A DNA stretch of 19,118 bases from Spirochaetales bacterium (GTDB taxonomy: Bacteria > Spirochaetota > Spirochaetia > Sphaerochaetales > Sphaerochaetaceae). Below are positions 1-7,007 of the stretch, piece by piece. The stretch covers positions 1 to 19,118 of the forward strand of contig JAAZJI010000258.1 in NCBI GenBank assembly GCA_012800465.1, read 5' to 3'. A program made the position numbers and the translations under genes. Each line of letters opens with the position of its first letter. Within the stretch, counting starts at the first letter, position 1. Below the pieces are notes generated by a model. That model did no database searches and had not been told where the DNA came from. It worked only from the letters and a program-made list of their open reading frames with translations.

Positions 1-1559
1 CTGAAAACCGTCTTTTACTTCAATCTGCTAGGCAGGAAGCTGCTACAAAGCAACAGGAGATTATGGATCGAAACAGTAGAGAGTTCCAAGAGATTGTATT
101 TCAGATGAAACAGCGAGCGGAGCTCGCTACCCTATCTAGCCAACTAAAACCAATCGCTTCAAACAACCCGTCTGAGTACCTTGATTCATTAGAGAAAACG
201 AAGCAGTTGTATACATCGATCTATCTGGAACTTCAACAGAAGATTTATGCACAACGTACAATCATCATAAATCGATCAGATGAAACACTTGAAGAGCTGA
301 TGAATCGACCCTATCGAGCTGCGGAATTGTTGGGTAATCAGCCCACTGATGAGGCGCAAGCACTTAGGAATCAACTCATTAAGGAGGAGTGGGATAGAAG
401 AGATGCTGAGATTGAGGCAATAATCACTGAATTGCGAAGTTCTGTTGAGGGACAACTCAATGAGTATGCAGATAAAATCTGGGAGGGGATGAACACTCTT
501 TCCGACCGATCATTCTTTGTTACAAGCGCACAACCTGAATTTTCTATGAGGATTGGCAAGTATAATGGATACCAAAAGAGCTGGCCGGTGGCTTTTCGTT
601 TCCCCATAATGGGAGAATATTATACAATTGATACGCATATTCCTTATGAGGTAATGACTCAGAGGGCACTTCCTCCCTTTTTACTGACGACTCAACAACA
701 AAGGGACGAGTATGAGAACTATCTTGATACAGTCGATCTCTTTGAGGCGTATTTGACTTCGGTAGCCACCCCTCTGGCTGCGTCAATCGAATTCAATTTT
801 GATTTAGGCTCCCTTGATTCCGAATATCTCATTGTTATTAAAAGAATCACGCTTAGTCGATCAGATTTAGGTGCGGAATCTTACGCGATTGATGTCGACC
901 TGTCTGCCGTGAAACCTTTTATCTATCAATATCATCCATCTTCAGATGTCAATGTGGCAATAACAAAATTCATTGAGCAAGCTGTTTTGATTGAGCACAT
1001 AGAGCGGAAAAAACAGGAAAAGATAGATCAGAAAAAGCTCTGGATGAGAGAGTCTGGAAAGTATTATCTAGAGGGAATAGCGTTGGATATGGGACTAGTG
1101 TTCCAAGACAATATAGAGCTGAAACAGAATCCGGTAGGGTGCTGGAATTTAACCTTTCAAAAAACAATTGCTCCACGAGTTTATATTGCAAGCTCGCTTG
1201 TGATTGGTTTTTTTAGGGAAAACAAAGATGAAACCTTAACTGAAACGTCCTATTTAGATTTTTTGGCTGGGTTGGGTTTGATTTTTCCCATATTGAAGGA
1301 CAAATTATACAATAGAATTTTGTTAAAACCCTTTGCAGAAATAAAAGCGGGTATACGATTGTTGTTACCCCATGAAGATGTATACAGAAACCCCCAATAC
1401 CCTTTGTATTTGAGTACTGGGTTTTATGTACCCCTACCTGATAATGATTTTCTTCCTTTTCTTAAAAATATTGATTTTTCTTTTGCTGTCGATCTGCAAA
1501 CTACTACCTTTTCAAATCATTGGTTTGGAATTCGTTATGGCTTCTACAAGAGTTGGTAA
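1..1559 (+). CDS. Coiled-coil protein with probable C-terminal outer-membrane beta-barrel, 5' end outside window
   Basis: The reading frame is open from the left edge to the stop at 1557-1559, about 518 residues. A Met at 63 has an AGGAG 3 nt upstream. The codons before it still encode a Gln/Glu/Ala-rich helical stretch, and starting at 63 would leave no signal peptide, so I treat the gene as cut by the window edge. The first ~150 visible residues are charged and helical (coiled-coil-like). A middle region follows without a motif I know. The last ~160 residues alternate hydrophobic and polar residues with many aromatics and end in GIRYGFYKSW; a terminal aromatic residue is typical of outer-membrane barrels. 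It is clearly more AT-rich than the genes downstream, which may mean transfer. I do not recognise the family; outer-membrane location is inference. Confidence 0.75.
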   Translation, partial: ENRLLLQSARQEAATKQQEIMDRNSREFQEIVFQMKQRAELATLSSQLKPIASNNPSEYLDSLEKTKQLYTSIYLELQQKIYAQRTIIINRSDETLEELMNRPYRAAELLGNQPTDEAQALRNQLIKEEWDRRDAEIEAIITELRSSVEGQLNEYADKIWEGMNTLSDRSFFVTSAQPEFSMRIGKYNGYQKSWPVAFRFPIMGEYYTIDTHIPYEVMTQRALPPFLLTTQQQRDEYENYLDTVDLFEAYLTSVATPLAASIEFNFDLGSLDSEYLIVIKRITLSRSDLGAESYAIDVDLSAVKPFIYQYHPSSDVNVAITKFIEQAVLIEHIERKKQEKIDQKKLWMRESGKYYLEGIALDMGLVFQDNIELKQNPVGCWNLTFQKTIAPRVYIASSLVIGFFRENKDETLTETSYLDFLAGLGLIFPILKDKLYNRILLKPFAEIKAGIRLLLPHEDVYRNPQYPLYLSTGFYVPLPDNDFLPFLKNIDFSFAVDLQTTTFSNHWFGIRYGFYKSW

Positions 1560-1797
1560 TGGTAATATATAGTTGACACCCGTTATAATAAGACTAGGGC
1601 ATAATCGCAGTTTGCCATTAAAATGGATCAATACAGGGGGCACGTATTACTGAACCGGCGAATGTCATAATTCAGAGCCCCAAAAAGCAGGATAAAAAAA
1701 CCTATTGTTAGACGAGTTATAAAAAAGACCCCAAAATCATGATGTCGTGTGATATTCTGTCTTCATCAAGCAATGACAGGGAGGAGGTACGGAGCCC
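1560..1797. other. Intergenic stretch, AT-rich to mixed, no clear element
   Basis: It lies between the barrel-like gene and the lipoprotein gene. It contains a TTGACA at 1573-1578 and a TATAAT-like string a few bases later, but the spacing is far too short for a sigma-70 promoter. I see no hairpin followed by a T-run that would end the upstream gene. A ribosome binding site for the next gene is at its right end (AGGAGG at 1782-1787 and GGAG at 1791-1794). Confidence 0.4.
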
Positions 1798-2460
1798 ATG
1801 AACAAGAAGGTTGGTATCGTAGCGATCGGAATCGTTCTGCTTCTGGTCGCCTGTTCCGGAAGCATCACCTCTGAGCTCTACATCCGGGATCTGCTGGATC
1901 TGGCGGCAAGTCCGGACGAGGTGTTTTACACTCAGGGAACCGTCAGTGTCGAGTCTTTTGGGAGTGACAGTGACGAGGACCTCAAGGAGATGATCGCCAC
2001 CTGGTTCAGAGATGCTCGGAATTTCAGGGAGGTCACCATTGATTTCAGTACCTATCTTGTTGCCGACATCGGAATACCGGTCGCCTATGCCGATAATGAA
2101 GAGTTGAGGAATGGGCAGGATCTCTTGAGCATCGTGGTAAGAAAGGATTCCCCTCATGAATTGGATTTCGGGATCAGGCTTGATAAGAATGTCTTTGCCA
2201 TGATCCAAGAGCATGTGATGGAATGTTTCTACCAAGACCTCTCCATCAGCGATTGGACGTTCAGCATCGATCTGAAAAACGATACCCGGAATGTCCAATC
2301 GATGACTCTTCAGACGATTTACGCAAACGATGAGCCGCTGCTCTATCCGAAGACGATCATCGTGAAAGAACGGGAAACCGTGAAACTTGATTTCCCCGAT
2401 ATCCTGAGAGATTACAGCTATCTCTATGGAGATGTGTTTTTCGGCACACTCGCGTTGTAG
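1798..2460 (+). CDS. Putative lipoprotein, unknown function
   Basis: This is a 220-residue protein. The N terminus is a lipoprotein signal: two Lys, a hydrophobic stretch, then the lipobox L16-V17-A18-C19 followed by Ser. Ser after the Cys is compatible with outer-membrane delivery. The rest is acidic and mixed alpha/beta with no motif I recognise; there is one further Cys in the middle. The ATG at 1798 is preceded by AGGAGG and GGAG, so the start is well supported. It ends directly before the hairpin that terminates the opposing tRNA-Arg gene, so the two transcription units converge. It appears monocistronic. Role unknown; only the lipoprotein assignment is secure. Confidence 0.85.
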   Translation: MNKKVGIVAIGIVLLLVACSGSITSELYIRDLLDLAASPDEVFYTQGTVSVESFGSDSDEDLKEMIATWFRDARNFREVTIDFSTYLVADIGIPVAYADNEELRNGQDLLSIVVRKDSPHELDFGIRLDKNVFAMIQEHVMECFYQDLSISDWTFSIDLKNDTRNVQSMTLQTIYANDEPLLYPKTIIVKERETVKLDFPDILRDYSYLYGDVFFGTLAL

Positions 2461-2462
2461 AC

Positions 2463-2504
2463 AAAAAACAGCTCTGATGACTGTTGCCGGTCCAGTATCA
2501 GAGC
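2463..2504 (-). terminator. Intrinsic terminator of tRNA-Arg
   Basis: Read on the minus strand, GCTCTGAT pairs with ATCAGAGC (plus-strand 2471-2478 and 2497-2504). The stem is extended by four more pairs past a single-base bulge and is followed after two bases by six T (plus-strand A 2463-2468). It lies 17 nt beyond the tRNA 3' end. On the plus strand the hairpin has no T-run, so it may serve the lipoprotein gene only weakly. Confidence 0.85.
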
Positions 2505-2520
2505 CGTATTCCGTTCGCTT

Positions 2521-2594
2521 CACGCCAAAGAGGTCTCGAACCTCTGACCTACTGCTTAGAAGGCAGTTGCTCTATCCTACTGAGCTATTGGCGC
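2521..2594 (-). tRNA. tRNA-Arg (anticodon TCT)
   Basis: On the minus strand this folds as a full 74-nt cloverleaf: 7-bp acceptor (GCGCCAA with TTGGCGT, first pair G-T), D-arm GCTC/GAGC, anticodon stem ACTGC/GCAGT with loop CTTCTAA, 5-nt variable loop, and T-arm AGAGG-TTCGAGA-CCTCT. The discriminator is G. The anticodon TCT is at plus positions 2558-2560 and reads AGA/AGG codons. CCA is not encoded and must be added after transcription. Confidence 0.97.
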
Positions 2595-2609
2595 ATCGGA
2601 TTCGCAGGT

Positions 2610-2638
2610 ATTCTACAATCTTTGGTGAAATACTTCAA
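2610..2638 (-). promoter_or_regulatory. Sigma-70 promoter of tRNA-Arg
   Basis: On the minus strand, TTGAAG (2633-2638) and TAGAAT (2610-2615) are separated by 17 nt. The -10 box ends 15 nt before the mature tRNA 5' end. The spacing is ideal, and the boxes match consensus at 4/6 and 5/6. Confidence 0.7.
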
Positions 2639-2748
2639 CGAACGCTCCCATACTAATAAATTGTCAACCGTTTGGGCAACCCTCCAAAGGAGTCACGGGC
2701 ATCACGTCATCGAGCAGTACCGATATAAAATCAGGAGGAGATCCGGGG

Positions 2749-2808
2749 TTGACATCGGTGATGGAATGTCCGTAAATGTAAGTAGATATGTTGGATTATC
2801 CATGGATA
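2749..2808 (+). promoter_or_regulatory. Promoter and inverted repeat of first array gene
   Basis: TTGACA at 2749-2754 is preceded by ATCCGGGG. The -10 is poor: CGTAAA or GTAAAT after TGTC, 16-17 nt downstream. A perfect 12-bp palindrome, TATCCATGGATA, lies at 2797-2808, centred about 35 nt before the GTG start. The next two array genes have the same layout (-35 box, TGTC before the -10, inverted repeat at the same distance), which supports a regulatory element. It could be a protein-binding operator or an RNA hairpin in the leader. Confidence 0.6.
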
Positions 2809-2837
2809 TGGAGAGAAGCGGCACGAGGTGCAGCGAC

Positions 2838-4649
2838 GTGAAAACAGTTGGTCTGATATCGTATAAAAAACTGGCATGTTCCGTTCTTCTTCTCATGGTC
2901 GTGTTGGCATTACCGCTTGTCGCCGACTCACTGTCCTATGATCAGCGATCCGGGAGGCTCAACAGATTCGATGTCAGTGTGACCGACGATCCCGCCATTC
3001 CCAGTGCGTATCAGAACGGGACGCAGGTGTGGAGAAAATCAGGCTTCATCGGAAGGGTCGTCTACACCGGACCTCCTGAGACGACGTTCACGTTCACAAA
3101 TTCAGGACCGGCGGCCACCGGCGCCCCGGCAGAGCCCCGGTTCTATTTCACCCGTGAATCGGATCCAAGCAGCTGGAGCGAATTCTTTCTCGTGGTCAGG
3201 ACGAAGGGAACTTGGCATGATGCTTTTAACACTACGGATGAATTTTCCAATACCAATGTGGTCGTGGTGCATCCCGGTGAGTCGGTCATGATTCCCCATG
3301 GTGGAGGGGACGAGGTCGTCGATGAGGGGCAGTTAGGGTACAGTACTATGTACGCCCTGCAGGGGATTCGCGCAGGAGACCTCTTCAAATACAAATATCC
3401 CTACAAATCCGTCTGGATGGACGTGACGCTGATCAGAACCGGCAACAGTTCATCCTTGGTGCCGTATTCCTTATATCAGTCCGACATCACCGTGACGGCC
3501 TCAACCGGCGCCAGTCTCCTCTTGCCTCTGACTGGGGAGTTCGTAGTCCCCCTGGACCATTCCCCCTCCCTGTCATATGATCCGGCAAGTGGGAGTTACA
3601 CAGGTTTCGACATCGGTGTGCCCGACAATCCCTCCAATCCTAATGCGTACAACACCATGAAGGAGGTGTGGAGAAGATCAGGCTTCATCGGACGAGTCGT
3701 CTACACCGGCCCTCCGACGTCATTTTCGTTCACCAATACCGGGCCGGAAGCCACCAATCCCCCAACACCGAGCCGGTTTTATTTCACTCGCCCGTCGGAT
3801 CCAAGCAGCTGGAAGGAATTCTTTCTCGTGATCAAGCCGATGGGAATCACGCATGACGGTAGCCGAATCGAAATTCACAAGAACAACAACGAGGTTGTGG
3901 AGCACCCCAATGATACGATCACGTTGCTTGATGGTGCCGGATTTGAGGAAGTCGGGGTGGGGCAGTATGGGTACAGTGCCAACGGCACCGGGGGGTACCG
4001 CGTAGGTGACCTCTTCAAATACAAATATCCCTACAAATACATCTGGATGGACGTGACGCTGATCAGAACCGCCAACAGTTCAGACTTGGTGTCGGATTCC
4101 TCCTATCATTCGGACATCACCATGACCGCGGATAGCGGCCCCAGTCTTCCCCTGCTTCTGAGCGGGAAGTACGAAGATGCGGACGATCCCCCCTCGTTCT
4201 ACTCATTCCGTGTGATGAAGACGGTTCCCGATCCCTTCCCGATATCCGATCTGGCCGGCAGGACGACGCCGGCCCAGGGATTGAAGGTCGGTGCCATCAC
4301 CTATTCATCGTACAAAACCATTGCGGACATCCATTTTGCCGCCAATGCCGCCGGGACCCCCGAAGATTTTTATTTCAGGCATGAAGATGACACCAACCTC
4401 AAGTTTCCCTATCATCTCGCTTTCCAGCCGACAAGGCCAATCGGCTCGATTGAGCAGGTAAACTCCGGGTCACGATTTCGAACGGCCTCGCAGACGGTGT
4501 ATTCGCCAATCGACTATCCGTCTCCGAGTCATACCCATACGTTGAACTACCTCGAGGGAGACCTGAAAATCTATCTTCCCACCGAGGTCAAGCCTGCGAG
4601 CGGTCTCTATACATCCACCGTCTACTGTTTCGTAACACCTGTCTATTGA
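2838..4649 (+). CDS. Array paralogue A: secreted two-repeat beta-rich protein
   Basis: This is a 603-residue protein of no family I recognise. I chose the GTG at 2838: a GAGG sits 9 nt upstream, and the two neighbouring paralogues start at the equivalent GTG. The open frame continues upstream, but through the promoter and across the tRNA-Arg gene. ATG 2802 is an alternative in-frame start. Residues 1-30 form a signal peptide with likely cleavage after PLVA. Two repeats follow (residues 32-235 and 245-445), each with WRKSGFIGR, FTFTN-x-GP, FYFT, W-x-EFFLV and YKYPYK-x-x-WMDVTLIRT motifs. A third domain (446-603) ends in STVYCFVTPVY. The composition suggests beta-sandwich domains and export. 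I infer a surface or adhesin-like role; no catalytic motif is visible. Confidence 0.85.
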   Translation: MKTVGLISYKKLACSVLLLMVVLALPLVADSLSYDQRSGRLNRFDVSVTDDPAIPSAYQNGTQVWRKSGFIGRVVYTGPPETTFTFTNSGPAATGAPAEPRFYFTRESDPSSWSEFFLVVRTKGTWHDAFNTTDEFSNTNVVVVHPGESVMIPHGGGDEVVDEGQLGYSTMYALQGIRAGDLFKYKYPYKSVWMDVTLIRTGNSSSLVPYSLYQSDITVTASTGASLLLPLTGEFVVPLDHSPSLSYDPASGSYTGFDIGVPDNPSNPNAYNTMKEVWRRSGFIGRVVYTGPPTSFSFTNTGPEATNPPTPSRFYFTRPSDPSSWKEFFLVIKPMGITHDGSRIEIHKNNNEVVEHPNDTITLLDGAGFEEVGVGQYGYSANGTGGYRVGDLFKYKYPYKYIWMDVTLIRTANSSDLVSDSSYHSDITMTADSGPSLPLLLSGKYEDADDPPSFYSFRVMKTVPDPFPISDLAGRTTPAQGLKVGAITYSSYKTIADIHFAANAAGTPEDFYFRHEDDTNLKFPYHLAFQPTRPIGSIEQVNSGSRFRTASQTVYSPIDYPSPSHTHTLNYLEGDLKIYLPTEVKPASGLYTSTVYCFVTPVY

Positions 4650-4837
4650 CATCTCGATGGGGCGTTCGGCTGAAACGGTCTTCTCTTTCCGATCCGACGA
4701 AACCTTTGATGTGTCAATGAGACAAGGGTCGTGAATTCGTCGACCGCAAGGTGTCGCCGCTTCAGTCCAAGTCAAAGCATACGACCTCCTTTCGGGGGCA
4801 CGATTTCAGCAAATCCATAGAACCGAGAAATCCGGGA
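4650..4837. other. Intergenic region between array genes A and B
   Basis: No gene or RNA is recognisable. Short hairpins such as TTGA-TGTG-TCAA occur, but none has a T-run, so there is no convincing terminator for gene A. The promoter of gene B follows directly. Confidence 0.4.
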
Positions 4838-4898
4838 TTGACACTTTTGATGAAATGTCTATATGGTATGCATGAATCCCGAATTGTCCATTGGACAA
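4838..4898 (+). promoter_or_regulatory. Promoter and inverted repeat of second array gene
   Basis: TTGACA at 4838-4843 is preceded by ATCCGGGA. A -10 TATATG follows after 16 nt (4860-4865) and is preceded by TGTC. A perfect inverted repeat, TTGTCC-ATT-GGACAA (4884-4898), is centred 35 nt before the GTG start at 4926. It is equivalent in position and flanking bases to those of genes A and C. Confidence 0.7.
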
Positions 4899-4925
4899 AG
4901 AGAAGCATCATGAGGTTCAACAACG

Positions 4926-6743
4926 GTGAGAGCGGGTGGTCTGACATTCTATAACATCTTGGCATGTTCCATGCTTCTTCTCATGGTCGTGTTGGCATCA
5001 CCGCTTTCTGCCGGAGTCCTGACCCATGAAGCGGCAAGCGGAGGAACCAAGGGTTTTGATGTCGGCGAGACCGACAATCCTTCCAATCCCAGTGATTACA
5101 CTAATCCGACGGAGGTGTGGAGAAAATCAGGCTTCATTGGAAGAATTCGCTACAAAGGACCTGCGACGACCTTTACGTTCACCAATTCCGGACCGACAGT
5201 TGTCGGCGCACCCCAAAACAAGTTTTATTTCACCCGTGAATCGGATCCGAGCAGTTGGAGCGAGTTTTTTCTCGTGGTCAGGTTGAAGGCAACCAGGCAT
5301 GTTGATAAAAAAACGGTAGAGCAGCCCTTTTTTTCTGGGAGTAATATGGTCGTGGTGCAACCCGGTGGAAGGATTGAGATGCCTTATGGCGGAGGAAGTG
5401 AAACAGTCGTTCAGAATCAGACCTGGTATGACAGATACGGCAACGAGGGTACGTATAACGGCTCGAACGAATTCATATACAAATACCCCTTCGACTCAGT
5501 CTGGATGGATGTTACGCTGATCCGAACCGGCAACAGTGAGTCCTTAGTGCCGTATGCCTCATATATGTCGGATATCACTGTGGTGCCGGATAGCGCCACG
5601 ATACCCTTGACTCTGGAACTGAGGGGCTCGTACACCGGGCCCCCAATCGAAGATGCCGCCTTCCTGCTATATGATCCTGCGGAAAATGGGAAGCTCACTG
5701 ATTTTGAAGTCGGTGCTCTCGATGATCCCTCTGATCCTAGCGGATACAACAATCCGACGGAGGTGTATAATAACTCAGGCTTCATCGGAAGAATCGCCTA
5801 CTCGGGACCGCCGACGACGTTCACGTTCACCAATACCGGACCGAAACCCAATATCACCCCATCAGACCGGTTTTATTTCACCCGCCTGTCGGATACAAAC
5901 AGCTGGAGGGAATTCTTTCTCGTGGTCAGGTCGAAGGGAATCACGCATAACGGCAAGAACAGGCCCGACTTATATGGAATTAACAAGGTTGTGGTGACGT
6001 CCGGTAATTCGATCACGATAGATGTCGGTGCCGGATTTGAGGAAGCTCAGGTGGGGCAGACTGGGTACGATAGCGCCGGCAACGAGGGTACGTACACCGG
6101 AGCGAACGAATTCATGTACAAATATCGCTACAAATACGTCTGGATGGACGTGACGCTGATCAGAACCGCCAACGGTCTAGGCTCCTTGGTATCGAATTCC
6201 TTCTATGAGTCGTACATCACCGTGGCATCCGATAGCGGCGCCAGTCTCGCGTTGGCTCTGAGCGGAAAACACGAAACCTCGGGGAATACCCCCCCGATCT
6301 ATTCATTCGGTGTGACGAAGACGGTTCCCGATCCCTTCCCGATTTCCAGTCTGATCGGCAGGACGACGCCGGCCACAGGATTGAAGGTCGGTATGATCGA
6401 CTATTCATCGGGAACCACCAAAGCGGATATCTATTTTGCAGCCGATTCCAACGGGAGCCCCACTGATTTTTATTTCGAGCATAAAAATAACGACAACATC
6501 ACGTTTTCCTATTGTCTTGCCTTCCAACCGACAAGCCCAATTGGCTCGCTTCAGCAAGTGCTCCCTACTACTTCACGATTCCGAACGTCAGAGCAGACGG
6601 TTCCTTCTCCGATCGACTCGAATCGAACCTATGCGTGGCACCACCTCAAGGGGGATCTGTTGATTTACCTTCCCGAAATGGTCAAACCTGCAAGTGGTCT
6701 CTATAAGTCCACCATCTACTGTTTCGTATCACCTGTCTATTGA
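4926..6743 (+). CDS. Array paralogue B: secreted two-repeat beta-rich protein
   Basis: This is a 605-residue protein. The GTG start at 4926 has TGAGG 10 nt upstream. A signal peptide of about 30 residues (core ACSMLLLMVVLASPLSA) precedes two repeats (residues 32-236 and 247-449) and a C-terminal domain ending in STIYCFVSPVY. All hallmark motifs of the array family are present. In the first repeat the WMDVTLIRT block is preceded by YKYPFDSV instead of YKYPYKYV. The C-terminal domain has an extra Cys (SYCLAF), where A and C have YHLAF or YHLVF. It has its own promoter, so it is probably transcribed separately from gene A as well as by any read-through. No known family; secreted surface protein by inference. 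Confidence 0.87.
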   Translation: MRAGGLTFYNILACSMLLLMVVLASPLSAGVLTHEAASGGTKGFDVGETDNPSNPSDYTNPTEVWRKSGFIGRIRYKGPATTFTFTNSGPTVVGAPQNKFYFTRESDPSSWSEFFLVVRLKATRHVDKKTVEQPFFSGSNMVVVQPGGRIEMPYGGGSETVVQNQTWYDRYGNEGTYNGSNEFIYKYPFDSVWMDVTLIRTGNSESLVPYASYMSDITVVPDSATIPLTLELRGSYTGPPIEDAAFLLYDPAENGKLTDFEVGALDDPSDPSGYNNPTEVYNNSGFIGRIAYSGPPTTFTFTNTGPKPNITPSDRFYFTRLSDTNSWREFFLVVRSKGITHNGKNRPDLYGINKVVVTSGNSITIDVGAGFEEAQVGQTGYDSAGNEGTYTGANEFMYKYRYKYVWMDVTLIRTANGLGSLVSNSFYESYITVASDSGASLALALSGKHETSGNTPPIYSFGVTKTVPDPFPISSLIGRTTPATGLKVGMIDYSSGTTKADIYFAADSNGSPTDFYFEHKNNDNITFSYCLAFQPTSPIGSLQQVLPTTSRFRTSEQTVPSPIDSNRTYAWHHLKGDLLIYLPEMVKPASGLYKSTIYCFVSPVY

Positions 6744-6919
6744 TACGGATGCTCAACGGCCGGTCATGTTCGAAGGGGCATGGGTCGGTTGTCCATGGAA
6801 TCATTCATGTTCGATTGCTCTTATAACTATTCGAGGTACCTGACGTCCAAGCCTGACCGGGGGACATGGAGAGAAATAACTCTCTTGGTACAATATACAT
6901 GGCCAAGAGAAATCCGGGG
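6744..6919. other. Intergenic region between array genes B and C, with inverted repeat
   Basis: There is no gene. An 8-bp perfect inverted repeat, TCTCTTGG (6881-6888) and CCAAGAGA (6903-6910), has a 14-nt loop and ends 9 nt before the -35 box of gene C. A competing repeat GAGAG/CTCTC (6869-6873 and 6880-6884) overlaps it. There is no T-run, so it looks like a binding site or chance pairing rather than a terminator. A further TTGTCCATGGA, resembling the leader palindromes, is at 6789-6799. Confidence 0.45.
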
Positions 6920-6980
6920 TTGACAGCTATGATTAACTGTCTATAAGCTATACATATGCGCCGGATTGTCCATAGTACAA
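6920..6980 (+). promoter_or_regulatory. Promoter and inverted repeat of third array gene
   Basis: TTGACA at 6920-6925, preceded by ATCCGGGG, is followed 16 nt later by TATAAG (6942-6947). This is the best -10 box of the set and is again preceded by TGTC. The imperfect inverted repeat TTGTCC-ATA-GTACAA (6966-6980, one mismatched pair) is centred 35 nt before the GTG start. Confidence 0.75.
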
Positions 6981-7007
6981 CGAGAAATATAATGAGGTTC
7001 GAAAACG

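Noticed and set aside
1573..1590. Promoter from TTGACA and TATAAT-like string after the first gene
   Set aside because: The two boxes are only about 4-6 nt apart, which cannot bind sigma-70 RNA polymerase in the normal way, and no correctly spaced partner was found.
1717..2523. 268-codon minus-strand frame across the lipoprotein gene
   Set aside because: It covers the lipoprotein gene and the tRNA terminator and reaches into the tRNA. The plus-strand gene has a lipobox and a strong ribosome binding site.
2484..2837. N-terminal extension of array gene A as one long frame from 2484
   Set aside because: It would read across the tRNA-Arg gene and the promoter, and the signal peptide would be buried. 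Paralogues B and C start at the equivalent GTG.
2868..2880. LAC in the N terminus of A, B and C as a lipobox
   Set aside because: The Cys comes before the hydrophobic core, not after it, so these are ordinary signal peptides rather than lipoprotein signals.
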